The position numbers and the translations under genes were made by a program. Below, piece after piece: positions 1 through 12,404 of a DNA stretch of 64,000 nt; within the stretch, counting starts at the first letter, position 1; each line of letters begins with the position of its first letter. The notes below the pieces were generated by a model. It was not told the DNA's origin, ran no database searches, and saw only the letters and a list, made by a program, of their open reading frames with translations. Source of the stretch: Blakeslea trispora (lineage: Eukaryota > Mucoromycota > Mucoromycetes > Mucorales > Choanephoraceae); assembly GCA_025331445.1 (NCBI GenBank), contig JAIWNE010000048.1:124001-188000 (forward strand). The letters are read 5' to 3'.

Positions 1-1011
1 CCTGTGACATAAACTAAACTGACATCACTTTCCTTCAAGAGTTCTTTTAGCTTAGTTTCGTTCTCAACCTTGTGTACGGGTGACCCAGACATCTTGATGG
101 CATAGTCTACCAATTTCTCCAATTCTCTTGGTCCATTGTACTTGAGGCTAGCACCGTGAACATAACTATCATTCAATATGAGAACATGCATTCGCCTCTA
201 TGGAGCAGCAAAAACTACTTACTATGAGAGCGTAGGTAGTCCTGTCACTTTGTAATCTTGACAAATAGCTATCATAAGAAAAAAGTAGTAGCTTGAGCAC
301 TTGTCTTTGAATAAGATCATTCTTCATTGTTGTACCTCTGTTGTCTTCACAGTTTACTTCAGCAACATTCACTTTGCCCTTCAATCGTCTCGCCATATCG
401 ATCCAAACAGGCTGAAGATTCTTGCAATGACCACACCAAGGCGCATAGAATTTAATAAACCATGGCTCTTTACTTTCTATCATGGCCTCCAATTGAGCAG
501 AACGTTTGAGTTCAATGCTCGTCCCTTCCAGATTCTTTGGCATATGATTCTCTTGTATAAAACGATCCACGTTAGGGTAAGTCAATTCTCCTGTAAACTC
601 TTTCCAGTCCCCTCCATTGATATTTGACTGGATTGTAGGGAATCTCACGATACCCTTTTCTTGACAGTAAGATGTATGTGTGGCACAATTAAGTCTGTTC
701 AGTGATACTTGGTCTTGATACTTTTCTACTAGCTTTGTCCAAGTGGGCTCTACTTTAACGTTAGATAGCGAAAGCTTCTTGAGGATACTTCTTCTTACCA
801 AAGTCTGCGCAAGATGAGCATTCCGGACGGTAATACTCTACTACACTATTTTTTTTTAACTTTTAAAAATTATGCAACCGAAACTATATAATAAAACTTA
901 CAGTGTACCATCTTGCTTAGCATCAACTGCCTCTGGACTTATTTCACTTATCTGTGCTGCTTCTACCGAGATGCGCGCTATTAAAGCAACGGCGATTATT
1001 GAAAGCTTCAT
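1..1011 (-). CDS. Protein disulfide isomerase-like, two thioredoxin domains (3' end cut by window)
   Basis: A secreted or ER thiol-disulfide oxidoreductase of the PDI family. Five exons on the minus strand join in phase: 1011-902, 845-799, 752-336, 268-223 and 165-1. The start at 1011 gives a signal peptide (MKLSIIAVALIARIS then VEA). Thioredoxin domain 1 has the active site CSSC (in EYYRPECSSCADF) and a cis-Pro loop near RFPTI. Domain 2 has the classic APWCGHCKNL and a GLPTL cis-Pro. The CSSC of domain 1 departs from the usual CGHC, which suggests a different redox potential or a reductase bias. The C-terminus lies outside the window, so an ER retention signal or membrane anchor cannot be judged. 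The introns are 46-67 bp with GT-AG ends. Confidence 0.9.
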
Positions 1012-4000
1012 CACAAATGTGTGATTAGAAGAAGATGGAAGAAAAATAACTTGGACAGGTTTATTTTCCCATTTTGTTTCACAATGTCACTGTGTACCAC
1101 ATATGATTTAAAGTAGGCAACTACAAATAAGAAAATGCGCATAAAAAGAACATGAAATCAATCTTCCATGGAAATAAAGTCAAGTACTAGTAACACGCAA
1201 GAGCTCTCATAACTTAGTACGAAATTCTTGACATGCGACTAAAAGATATAATTAATTTGCCAATTCGAAATGAGACATAATTCATAATGCACAATGCTTA
1301 CTTTGCCTTTCAATAAACAGCTGTTTACAAAGGCTCAGCTTAAGGAGTCTTGCACCAAAGCATTAAGGAAAGTTTTATTTGTTTTGATCAGTACAGATAT
1401 TTGACAACAATCAATCTCTTTTGTGCAAACCATTGAAATAGCTGGAGATCTTTTAAAGTAATTTTAGCAAGCAATAATACATATATCATTATCCATTAAA
1501 TAGACTTGTTACCTTTGAGTGTGGTATTCTCATTGCTATTAATAGCTGGAAGATAGTAAACGCTTTATTTCTCGTTTACCTTATAAAACAAATGACCACC
1601 CTACTGATCAATATCTTCATTGGCTGTTTGTTTATTCTTTGTGTAGACTAGTCTGGATCTTGCTCTATACATCTTGTTTCTTTCTTGAACAATTAAAAAA
1701 GACCATACTTCTATCTTTTCTATCTTTAGCATGAAAAGAGAAAAAGATTGGTATAGATCATTCAGAGTGATTACTGCTCATTATTCTGCAGTAAAGAAAA
1801 AACTCAAGCTAAACAACTGAATGAAAGCATACATATACATATGCTTACATTAAGAACACAAGGGAATCAATAGCGAAAGACTGTTCACTAATTGGAACTA
1901 AATAAACTATCTTTTGACAAGGCACTCGCGAATCAAATAATTGCTGTAAATTACAAAGGTAACAGAATGAACCACGAAGGCTGAATTTGACAAAGTGAGT
2001 TCTTCAGATAAAAGAGGCTAATTTCAATGGAATTGATCAATAAACGAGCCATTCTGATACTTGAATGGAAACAAATAACAAAAAAGCAGGCATTTCTTGT
2101 TGTTTTTTGAAATGAGTGCAAACTAGCTTTGAGTGCCCAAGTAAACCATTAAGACAAGTATCAAAAAATCAAAATGAGAGCCTGATGAATGTCATGGCCA
2201 AATGGTTTTTTTTCTTGTTAACAAAAACTAATTGTGTTGAAAAAGATGAGTCTTTTCTATATTCATTCATGACAGCAACAAGACCTAAATACCATAATTC
2301 AATAAATTGACCAAGTACAGTATGTGTGTATACTCTAGCCCAAGAGTCTTGTTGCTTGTTTGTTGAAAATATACCTTCACTTGGGCGTAGTTGATAGAGA
2401 CGAGACACTGCAAGACTTACGAGATAAATTTCAAGATCAATTCATAATCGACTAATTTGGGCCTTTCTTAAACATAAAGCGAAAAGCAGGAAGAGAACAA
2501 ATAGCTTAAAGAAAGAGGAAACATTGAATTCATTAGCGAGACCATCTCGACCAGTTTAACCTTAACATAACAATAAACAAAAACCAAATCCGAATCTTGT
2601 GTGTATCCTCACCCAGAACCAATAGACGCAGCTACATATATCCGAACATTCTTTCCTGTTCAACCAATGGATATCTACGGTGCGCACTCTTTTTGTTCTT
2701 GAACAAGCTATTTTATTGTCAGTTTCCTTCACCTTCAAGATATCAATTGATTTGAATGATAGTGAGCAAATCTCACGAGTTTGTCGATAAGCATGAATGA
2801 CGCAGACAAAACAAAGAAAAAAGAAGTAGAAAGGAGGTGACTTATTAGGTACAATCTAAGGATTACTATAATATAACGATGCTGTCATGCTAGTTGATCC
2901 CATTTTTTAACTATTGTATCAAGTCAGCTCAAAAGCAGTGGGTCATATACAAGTGAATTGCAGCTGCCTTTGCTTCTGCTTTCAATGTGATAAATGCTGA
3001 CTCTCAGTGTCATTCTCTATGTCTCATATCATGTTATTCATCGAAATAAACTGTCTTTTCTTTATAACGACCTACTTTGTATTTCTGCTAGACTATCAGC
3101 TATTCAATACATACAGTTTGAAGAAGATTAAATAGAAGTGAGAGTACTGCGCTTGGCGTCCAGGTTTGGTTCATCCTTGTCTCATTGGTATCTGAAGCAG
3201 AGTCCAAAATGCTCAGTAAAGAGAAAGACAAGAGTGCTGATTTATCTCGTGTAGATTACAAATAACTTCTTTTTTTCTGTCCTAATTCAAAGCGATTTTG
3301 CTTAGCGAATTCTGTAGCTACTCAAATGATCCCAGACAGATGGACCTTAATTGTGCATAGACAACTAAGAGTGATAGATTGAAAAAGTGAAAAGATTCAA
3401 ACGAGTGCAGCAATAACCAAACTACCTCTTGACTTTATATCAAAGCATCTTTTCTCGCTCCTTCCCTTCTCCTTTTTCTTCTCAACCTATAATACATCAA
3501 TTATCTTAATTTACAAATAGGTCTTTATAAGAATGACTTTTTGCTTAAAAGCAGCTTCCCCTTTAAAGGGAATTAAGATCTTCTTTCTAGAACAAGAAAT
3601 GAATCCTCGCCTATTGTTTCTTACCGCTTAATTTAGCATACTCAATTTCTTATCTCTGACCTTATAATTCTATTCATCCTATAACTCTGTTTCTTTTTCT
3701 CTCACACACTAGAGTACAATTTTTTGCAGCAAATTAATTATACCAGCATGGTTATAGCTAAGCTTGCAAAAAAAAACATCTTCACCTGAATTAATGATAG
3801 ATTCTTCAATGACAAGAAATAGGTGTTTTCAACAGGAAAAAAATGCAAATATTAAAAGAATAACAAAAAGAATGGGAAACCAAGAGATCCAAGGAAGCTA
3901 AGCAAATAATCTGAAAAAAAGAGAGACAGAAAAGAGGACGGAATGAATGTTAACAGAAAGAGACAAGACTTCTGCTAGTAGTGTAAAAGGGCGATCACTT

Positions 4001-4086
4001 TTATAAATACAGATTTAAATGGATTTCTCTACCTTATATATACCGGAGCAGTGACGTAAAAGCATTTCGTGTCGAACAATTGCTGA
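1012..4086. other. Gene-free AT-rich stretch
   Basis: About 3.1 kb upstream of the PDI-like gene. All six frames are closed by frequent stops and the only short ORFs (for example around 2116-2408) show no family resemblance. The part nearest 1012 must hold the PDI-like promoter. I see no transposon ends, tandem repeats or RNA gene here. Confidence 0.6.
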
Positions 4087-4110
4087 ACAAACCTCGGAAA
4101 TTTGCCGGAC
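4087..4110 (+). promoter_or_regulatory. CCGG-rich element upstream of tRNA-Tyr
   Basis: Contains CGGAAATTTGCCGGAC, ending 53 bp before the tRNA-Tyr gene and followed by an AT-rich run. Related blocks occur upstream of the tRNA-Glu (17315-17339) and tRNA-Arg (25646-25685) genes. Read on the opposite strand it is TCCGGCAAATTTCCG, close to TCCGGCAAATGTCCGG at the Glu gene. It may be a Pol III upstream element or the scar of an inserted element. Confidence 0.45.
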
Positions 4111-4163
4111 TTTTATTTAAAATATAAAGGTATATTTATGTTTGAGGCGGTACAAACAAGTAG

Positions 4164-4246
4164 CCGGCCTTAGCTCAGTTGGTAGAGCGGAAGACTGTAG
4201 TTAATCTGTCATCTTTAGGTCACTTGTTCGAATCAGGTAGGCCGGA
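4164..4246 (+). tRNA. tRNA-Tyr (GTA) with short intron
   Basis: Cloverleaf seen directly. The acceptor stem CCGGCCT pairs perfectly with AGGCCGG, and A is the discriminator. The D-arm is GCTC/GAGC. The anticodon stem GAAGA pairs with TCTTT around a loop carrying GTA, and the T-arm ACTTG-TTCGAAT-CAGGT is present. About 10 extra bases (ttaatctgtc) directly 3' of the anticodon are the canonical tRNA intron position, as in most eukaryotic tRNA-Tyr genes. No CCA is encoded. A T run (4252-4257) right after the gene fits Pol III termination. Confidence 0.93.
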
Positions 4247-4308
4247 CTTCTTTTTTATAGATTTTGCAAATACGCTGAGTTTAATTTTAAAATTGACCTG
4301 GTTTATGA

Positions 4309-4908
4309 TGTTACAGGACAAAGGATAGTTTTTGCAGTAACTTGAGAAAGAGAACAAATAGATATAACAGAGCAATCAGGCGGCAAGGTTATAAGTAATG
4401 AGCACCAGGTTTTAAGTCGTCCGACTAGAGATATAAGTAAAGTAGAGAGAATAAAGTAATATAAAAGAAGAGATGTAATATATGAATACAATGATCTGTA
4501 ATAAGTATCAAGGGAACTAATAACAATATGTGGATTTAGGTAGTGAATATGTCAAACTACAACCAAGCGTAAAGTAAATAAGAGAGATAATAGTTGAGTT
4601 TATTAATAAGAGAAGATTAAAGAGTTTATATACTATTCTAAAAGAAGTCATGTTGGACTTGCAAACTAATAATTTAAACAGTCAAGTTAATGAGTCATCA
4701 TGTATGGATTATTAATACATGTCTAATAGTTCTATTCATTATGATATGGAGAGCCAGAGAAGGATTCTAATAAAGTCGTTGTGTAATAAGATATCAAGAG
4801 GAGCTGTCAAGTGAGTAAAATACCAAATAGGAAATACAGAGTTGGATTCAAAGCAGCGAAAAGAAGTCAGAAAATAATTGAGTACTAGGAAAATTCCTGT
4901 GCGTAACA
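4309..4908. mobile_element. Solo LTR, copy 1, 62 bp downstream of tRNA-Tyr
   Basis: A 600-bp element that begins TGTTAC and ends GTAACA (TG...CA ends with a 6-bp inverted repeat). It is flanked by a 4-bp direct repeat ATGA (4305-4308 and 4909-4912). It is colinear without gaps, with only scattered substitutions, to 25874-26473, which has its own different flanking duplication. These are the hallmarks of a solo long terminal repeat left by LTR-LTR recombination of a retrotransposon. No gag or pol sequence lies nearby. The short minus-strand ORFs inside it are shared by both copies only because the DNA is shared. Confidence 0.85.
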
Positions 4909-5461
4909 ATGACAGAAGATAGTTCCTGCAACAATTAGTGAAAGAGATATAGCAAAGTAAAGGCAACAAGGTCGAAACACAATGAGAGTAACATCAAGAG
5001 AGGCGAAATGAATTAGAACAAAAGAGATTCAATAGTGCACAATGACTATAGTAATTCAATGGAACTTGGATTATGGTCAACTAAAAGCAATATGCTAAAG
5101 TAAACTTTGATATAAGTCAGGTCAGATTTTATTACACCGAAAATCAAATGTATTTGTATGCTATTTTAGACTAAATGATGCTGAAATATTCTATTTTCTG
5201 TAAATTCAGTTTCTAATATACTTTGGACAATTGGCATTGCAAAAACAAACATGATTAGTAAAGCTTTTATGAGAGTATAAAGGAGCTCACAAGGGCAGAG
5301 TACTAATCTTTTGAGGTCTGCTTATATGAAGGAACTAGTCTCTTTTTATTCTGTTTTCTTTTATCTTTCTTCTCTTGACAGAATTTGTTAATGCCAAATT
5401 TTGTGTTTTCCTGTGAGATTTCTATATACATATTGGTGCGATAGATACATGGAAGTACAAT
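4909..5461. repeat. Diverged second LTR head and AT-rich flank
   Basis: Immediately after copy 1, the bases from 4911 (GACAGAAGATAGTT, then TGCA, then GTGAAAGAGA) resemble the first bases of the LTR itself (GACAAAGGATAGTT, then TGCAGTAAC, then GAGAAAGAGA). The likeness fades after roughly 50-100 bp. It is probably an older, diverged relative into whose start copy 1 inserted. The rest up to 5461 is non-coding sequence downstream of the PXA gene. Confidence 0.5.
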
Positions 5462-7263
5462 TCATAGTTTAGATTCGCTTGTGTCTGCTAGCAACTCTGG
5501 TAAAGTTTTGGCCAGAATATGATCAAATAAGAGGTATATTAAGTGCTTATTGATATGTTTGTTCTGAAATGGTTCAACAATGTCATGAATTTGGCTTTGA
5601 AGTTCATTCAAATCTTTTGTATTAAACAGGACGGCACCCACTCTCTCTGTACGGTTTCTTTAGTAAGTCATAATTTATGTGTGCCGACTCTTATAGTTTC
5701 TATTCACTTTACCTGGTATAGCGACTGTCAATAGTCTCTCAGCTCTAGTACGCATTTGCTCCTTTTGGAGGGGCGTTGGTGGATCAGTCCTTTGAATGAA
5801 TACACCGTCTGGCCAAAGCATATCACTGCCCAACCTCAAGTAGAATACTATATGATCTTCGCTCAAAAGATGTAGCACCGTTTGCTCCAAGAACTTATCG
5901 ACTAGCAATGCACCACCAAACACCCGTATCAATGGCCAAAAGAACATGCCAATCATTTGCCATGTCCACTGTAGCACTGGCTTTTCTTCTATTCGGCATA
6001 CAATAAATACAAGATCCATGAGAGGTTCTATTAGACGAGCCTGTCTTGTTCGTTTTTTGTGTTGATTGACACGGTGATATCTCTCGTGGGATTGTGTCAG
6101 TGTTGCCATGATATAAAGCCATAGTGTATGGAACGGCGCTAAAAAGACTTGGAGTGTAATGTAACCGAACGAAAATTTTCTTCTGGATGCTGGTTTTTCA
6201 GAAGGAGGTGTTTGTGTATGCAAATCTTCTTCGTTTACATCCAATCCTTCCTTCTCTCTTCGCTTCTCCTGTAACCGTTGCATCTGTTTTGTCAAACCTT
6301 CTTGCTGCTCTCTATTTCTGACAGATGATTGATCTGTATGATTTATTGATTGTTCTTTCAGCTTTATTTTTATTTGTTCATTGGTAGAGGCGCTATAATA
6401 TGTCTCAGCAAATTTGCCTGAAGCTTCGAGCTCGTCTAATGCTGTTTCATATGATGCAAGGAGCTACATAGAAAAGATAAAGTTGTTCCTTTGAATATAT
6501 AGGTATATAAAAAATACATGGCTATTGTATACTATGAAAGTTGTTCATTCCTTACTTTGCAAATAATCATATGGATTGTATATGGCTCTGCCAATGCATC
6601 AATTGCATTAAAGAGTACTAGATTAGATAATATATCTCGAACCAAATATCTAACACAATCGCTTTGATAATCTTGTGGCCTTAATAGTATTTTGAGTAAT
6701 GAATCTGCTAACATGCCCAGGTATTCCTTCTCTCTATTTTCTATTGGTTGAAGTGCAAAATGAGGCTGCATGCCATGGAAGAGTTCAATTAACGAATGGC
6801 TGCCACTATTATGGTCCATATGAAGCCTTTTTTTGACTTGTCGATAGTCATGATAATGAATCGACAGAAGGTTAGGTAGGTCAACCAGAATCAGCTCTGT
6901 CCAATCCATCTAAAGAGATTTCCTTACACGTACATTAGCACATGAGCACATTAAATATAGATTTGTATATAAGGCCAATGTTACCTCTTCACATAGTCTC
7001 TTTTCCAAATTCTGGACAATCAGAATTAATAAATCACGCAATTCTCTAGTAAGGTCTTCGTCTGTAGTCAATAGCTTATACCAAGGATGGATAAAGTCTC
7101 GTAAAAGTAAGGCAAAATAAGTGTAAAGTTCCAAATCTATAGCTTTGGATTTTGTTATCGGTTTAGGTGTGTCAAATCTTCTGGGATCATTTTTCGACAG
7201 AGTGAGTAAGTCCGGAAATAGTATTCGAATATGGAATGACCGAAGGGAAGTATCTCTCTTCAT
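5462..7263 (-). CDS. PXA-domain (sorting-nexin-associated) membrane protein
   Basis: Four exons: 7263-6985, 6909-6556, 6463-5713 and 5646-5462, about 522 aa, all junctions in phase. The N-terminal half reads as a PXA domain: ELYTYFALLLRDFIHPWY, then VDLPNLLSIHYHDY, ending near YLVRDILSNLVLFNAIDAL. PXA domains occur in Snx13/14/Mdm1-type proteins and in fungal PXA-only proteins of the endosome or ER. After a charged linker there are hydrophobic stretches (VFLAPFHTLWLYIMA and MIGMFFWPLIRVFGGALL) and a C-terminal part rich in paired helices. No PX or RGS domain is visible, so this resembles the shorter fungal PXA proteins rather than full Mdm1. The start is the first ATG in frame with the PXA domain; the stop is TGA at 5464-5462. 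Confidence 0.8.
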
Positions 7264-8604
7264 AAGTCAAGCACAGAACAAAAAAAAAAGAACAAAAATG
7301 AAATATATCAATAAAAAACAAAGGCACATTTATCTTTTGATATTTTATAATGAATTCAAAGTCCGCAGATCTCCCCTTTGTCTGGGGAACTACTCCGCTA
7401 GTAATAAGCAATACGACTGGACAATGCTAGCCAATAAAAGTTGTTATTGCCGTCTCTCATTTAAGCTTTACACAATGTTTTTTGATGAATAGGCTCAAAT
7501 AAAAGCAACAAGACATCAAAACTCTCTCGCTTTCTTCTACCAAAGAGGTTCGGCAAAAAAAAATCCAGTGATTGAAAGATTGTTCGACTACAAATAAGAA
7601 GCGAAAGTGAGTCAGACAATCAAGCTAATGAAGTGAGCTTTGTCTCAGAAACGAAGCCAGTAACGCCCTGCAATTCTTACAAGAGCTGGATTTCGTTTAA
7701 GGAACTTCATTAGAGGAGTCAATGAAAGACCTGCTCTCGAGTAACATTATTCTGGCTGAGCATTCTGAGGCCCCCCTTTATGGAATCAAGTTTGTGATTG
7801 CAGAGTAATATGAATTTTTTTTGGGTAAAAATCATCAGCACTGTACATTTTGAGACATATGAAATAACTTTCCTTCTGCTATAAACAAAAGGAAATTTAT
7901 TTCTGTTTGAAAAGGGAGACCACAAGAAGTACCAAAATCAAACTTGGCTGTTATCGCTTGTCTATATAAATCAAGCGTTTGATCCCATTGTTCTTTCAAA
8001 AGCTAAGCTTTCTCTAAAAAAAAAAGAAAACTGTCCTTTAGAAAATTCCATGCTATTGTTTCCTCGGCAGTAAACTTGATGATTTCTTTTCTGGTGAATA
8101 ACGTTCACTCCACATACAAAACGATCTAAAATGTACAACTCGATATCAAACTTGTAGTCTAATAGTTTTAAAATAAATACATACTATATCAATATCAAAG
8201 AGGTTTCTTCATATATGTTGACTATCTTTAAAAGGAATAAACAAACTGCATTGATTGCTGTAACACAGAAACAGCAAAGCGCAATTCTTCTCTTGCTACT
8301 TTTTTCCTGTCTATCTTTCTCTTATCGTATTGCGCACTTAAATTATATTACTGTAGATGACTATATTGTTCAATCAACCTCCGCCTCAAATAACGGCTCA
8401 TTGCTCTTTCTTATTGTCTGACTTTGAGGGTCAGCATGGTGAGTCTGTTTGAATAGATGTGCAATTTATCTTTTTTTTGTATATGTTTATCTATTTTGGT
8501 CATCGTTGAATTCTGTTTCTTCATTAAGTGTTTTTTCTTTGTCCTGAAAAGATGTGTACAACAGATAAAGCTTAAGCAGTCATTTTCTGTGCTTTCCATT
8601 TCGA
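7264..8604. other. Intergenic between PXA gene and Fanzor-like relic
   Basis: AT-rich, non-coding. The first few hundred bases should hold the PXA promoter. Short ORFs at 7719-7925 and 8215-8421 show no recognisable family. A potential splice donor (ATGGTGAGT near 8435) precedes the relic and might mark a lost first exon. Confidence 0.5.
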
Positions 8605-11600
8605 GTGTACCTAGAGAATAACTTTGATCAAATCTATCAAGGACTTCAAGAGTCTGATAGAGCAGGCACTCCTAGTGATTTCCTCTCTGCTTTGACAATG
8701 CAAAGCCCAATGAGTGCTGCTTTGCCTTCAGCAACTAGTTCTATGAGTATGGTTGCTTTTTCTTCTGCAGATATTCCTATGCCATCTGAAGATGTGCCTG
8801 AAGAACTGGAAACTGAAGAAACTAAAGATGAAAACTATGCTGTCTGTACTGTGTCATTCAACTCAATTTTGCGTAAAAACTTGAATGAACCAATCAAGAC
8901 CATATTTGATACCAAGATGAACATGCCTATCCCTTCTGCGTCTGATTTTGTAGCAGATTTCCAACTCCTTGTGTTTCTAACCATGCTTTCATTTCGCAAT
9001 AATAATTTTGTGCTGGACACAAACCAAATCAACTTCCAAGCAGCAGAAGGCTTGAGAACAAAGGACATATCTCCTGTCAATTTTACAATGCAAGAACACG
9101 TTCAGCATTCCGCTAGCCCACTACCTCAAAACCATGATGCTCTTGATGCACAAATCCGCTATTTGTTTACCAGCAATCATCTGAGTTTATTACCATCTGA
9201 ATTCTATGGAGCAAGAGGTATGATTGATGCTAGCAAAGCTAAACACCCTCTGATCTTGAGTCTAATCAACACCATAAAACCACAATACAGCTCTCAAACC
9301 ACCTTTGAAACAAACTCTCTGAACAGAGAATGCTACGTGTCTGCCCTGACTACCTATCACACCAATCTATCCAACATGTGGGCCGAAAAGAAGATGTTCA
9401 AGATCCTGTTGGACAAGCTGTTGTTAGTACTCTTGAGAATCCATCTGTCTCCTTCGAGAGAATAAAACATCAAGAGTACATCAATACCCATACAGACCGT
9501 GCAAAAGAGCGTCAAAAGAAGAAAAGTGAAGAGAGCCAGTTGCCCCCACAAGTTCAAAACAATGGCATTTCTGTATTGCCATCAAGTGTGTATCGCAAGA
9601 TCATCAGGAATGAGAAGTACCAATGGAGAAAGTACAATCGAAAAGCAAAACATGGTAACATTTGGACTCAACGGGCTGCCAAGAGCAAAAACCGTATCAA
9701 GACATATGAAGATTTTATCATACAGAAGGTAAGAGTTATTTCTTATCTTGACTCATAACAGCAGCACTCATAAACCTTTATCTTCACTTTATCTAGAAAA
9801 ACAGAGAGAAACCAAAACAAACTACATCCAAAGATGTTGTTGCTGAAAGTGCTTCTGGTCAAAGTCGAAAAAGACCCCTCAAAGACGTAGGTGATGAAGA
9901 ACGAGCTGAAGGCAGCAAAAATCTGGCAGTGTCTGTTGGAAGTCTATCCACAAAGCCTCTGGAGATCAAGTCTAGCAAAGACAAAAAGCCGATGAGATCT
10001 TTGTTTAAAGAACCAGTCATGGTTAAACAAGTATTTGAAGAAGCTGCTTTGCCAAAATCCCCTGATGGTTATTTCAATGTTGAAGAAGTAGACATGATTG
10101 AAGAAGAAGATGCTTTGAGGGATAGTAGCCAAGATGCTAGTAGAAGGCGTATGTTTGAAGTGAAGGGTCTGATAAAAAGCTTGTTATTTGCTGACGACGA
10201 TCTCACTCGTGAATCTTTGGTGAATAAACGTGCTGATCTTGCAGAACATGAGATTAATGTATGTTTACTTATTGTCACAAGGCTCAAGCCATATATCCCT
10301 TCCAAGGCAAACTATGACTTTATTGGCCACCAACTTCCATTTATTATCCTTGCAAACGATCTTCTCCGCTGTGCCGGTTATGCTAGATTTAATCGCAACA
10401 TGTGTCCTATGCCGTCTGCCAGCCTAAAAGCTTTCCGAATGAATGGAGAATCCCTCTACTCTTTGTATTGTAGTCATGGTCAACAAAAACTAAGATTCTT
10501 CAAATATGATGGTGCACTGTCCCAACGCGCAACTGATGTCTACAATTATAAGGATGCTGTGCTTAATTCCTTTTTCGATATGGCAAGCATTCAAGCAACA
10601 TGCAAACAAAACAAGTTGATATTCGCACACAACATCACTGTTCTGCCCGACTTACAGCATGCAAGGTTGTTGGGTACAAAGACGAACAAGCCCAAGGAGA
10701 CAACAGCTTCTTTAAAAAAGCAGCCTTCCACCAGCAATCTTCCAGAATCAACATGGCAGCAAATTCTGTTGCAGTCTGAAAAAGACAAGAATATTCTTAA
10801 GAATAAAACTGCTACTTTGCAGAAAGAAGTAAATGATTTGTCCAAGAAACTGAAGCAAGCTTATAAAGCATACAATGATGGTAACTTTGGTATTCAAATC
10901 AAAGTAGCTAAGCGATATTGGAAAAACCCCTTCTCCCAGCCTTCTGCAGCTCAAGCTCTACCAACTGAACCATCTAGGCCATCCACTCCTTCCGAAGAAG
11001 CTAAAGCCGGTCTTTGCAACTGTTTGCCAGACATCTTTGACATCATTCGCAATACAATCAACAGACTCAGGGTTACTCAATCTGGTCAGCAGGAACAGCC
11101 AATGACTATACCGACCGAGCTACAAAAGAAAGCTTTAGATGACATTCGAAAGGAGATATCTCAGCTCATTGGACCACTCAAAGAACAAAGATATGGGAGT
11201 TATGTGGCTGTTGAAGAATGCAAGCGTAAGTTGTCTGGCCGAAGATTTAGCCTGTACAATCGGCGTAGAGCTGTTGCCGTGCCTAAAAAAGACAAGGGAA
11301 AGCAGAAGGTTGAAAAGACTTTGAGACATATCCAAAAGGTTGTTGCCAGTGAACGAGGTGCTATATTCAAGTCTGAAGATGCAAAACTTGATCTAGATCC
11401 TCTACGAGTCTCAAGATTTCGTTTTCTCTGGCAAAGACAATGGCATTGTAGAAATGTCAGAATCAATACATGTTTCACTTGAAAGATATGTCTACCACTT
11501 GAAGCTCTACAATCGTTTCGCTGCTTTAACTGAGCAAACTAAACCTGAATTTCAGCCGTTGCCTGAATCAAAGACGGTCTCGGCTGAAGATGTTGATTTT

Positions 11601-12404
11601 GCAAGTGGAATTTCCATTACAGACACGAGTTGGCGTTGATGAAGAAAAATAGCCTGCAAGTTGCTGAAGCAGAAGTAGCATTATCACGCCAAAATCTCAC
11701 TATCGTTAAGAATGAAGAAGATGTTTGGAATGCGTACAGGTGTTTGCAAGATAATAAGAATGCGGCGAGAAGCTTCTACCAGAACACCAAGATGAAGAAG
11801 GGTGACATAAAAAGAGAAATGTTTAATGAAGAGGTCAAAAGACCGCGTGTGTGCTCGAGAACGACTTTGGTTGAACCCTAAAATAGAAGTAGTCAAAGAC
11901 TGAAAAGGCAAGAAGAAGGCAGAACCTCAGTCATCTCAGAAGCAGTTGGTTATGAAGATTGGTGATAGAGGTATGGGTGTTGGCTCCAGAATCAAGCGGC
12001 ACTTGCGCTATGGTGGAACTTGGAAACAGGATAACCATGCCCGCTATACAACGGTCAGTATTACCAATGAAAACTATACTTCCCAGACATGTGTCTATTG
12101 CTTACACAAACTTCAACATCCAAAGCAGCTCATACAAGTGAAAAGCAAAACAGTATATAGAAACATGAAAGGCGCATTCCATTGTTTGAACCCTGAATGC
12201 CCTTCTGTCAGAAATGGTCGTGGGGTAAGTGGCCGTGACAAGCTGTCTGCCCTTGCTATTGCCATTTCCGGAATTACAACTTTGCTCTTTCAGCAAACTC
12301 TTCCTGCTTTCTCAAGAACCATCAGTCACTCCAACACTGAATTTAATCACAAAACAGTATCCTTTTGTACAAGAAGCAGTGTATTGGCTACACGTGAAGT
12401 GTGA
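8605..12404 (+). pseudogene. Fanzor/TnpB-like RuvC nuclease gene, frameshifted
   Basis: A long coding trace in changing frames. The first part (8605-9419) opens without an ATG. One base appears lost near 9415-9420, and the frame continues to 9728. A clean GT-AG intron (9729-9796) leads in phase into the exon 9797-11396. A further shift near 11396-11403 restores a RuvC-I-like stretch (DFVFSGKDNGIVEMS; candidate catalytic Asp codon 11436-11438). More shifts near 11630 and 11850-11945 lead to the last segment, 11946-12404. That segment carries the TnpB/Fanzor C-terminal signature: TSQTCVYC (Cys codons 12090 and 12099), then CLNPEC (12183 and 12198), then GRDKLSALAIAISG (Asp codon 12237), i.e. 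a zinc ribbon inside a RuvC-III motif. Such large proteins form big families in Mucorales. The N-terminal half is unrecognised. At least four frame breaks make it a pseudogene. The Fanzor assignment comes from motif order, not from a database search. Confidence 0.6.

Noticed and set aside
1012..4086. Possible hidden gene or snRNA in the long gap
   Set aside because: No open frame, splice-consistent exon chain or recognisable RNA fold could be found by eye.
4303..4969. Minus-strand ORFs within and beside LTR copy 1, repeated at copy 2, as genes
   Set aside because: They exist only because the LTR DNA is duplicated, are L/S/I-rich without domains, and one runs across the element boundary.
8605..9465. 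Treating the first Fanzor-like ORF as a separate intact gene
   Set aside because: It has no ATG for ~30 codons, and its natural continuation lies in another frame after a one-base loss.
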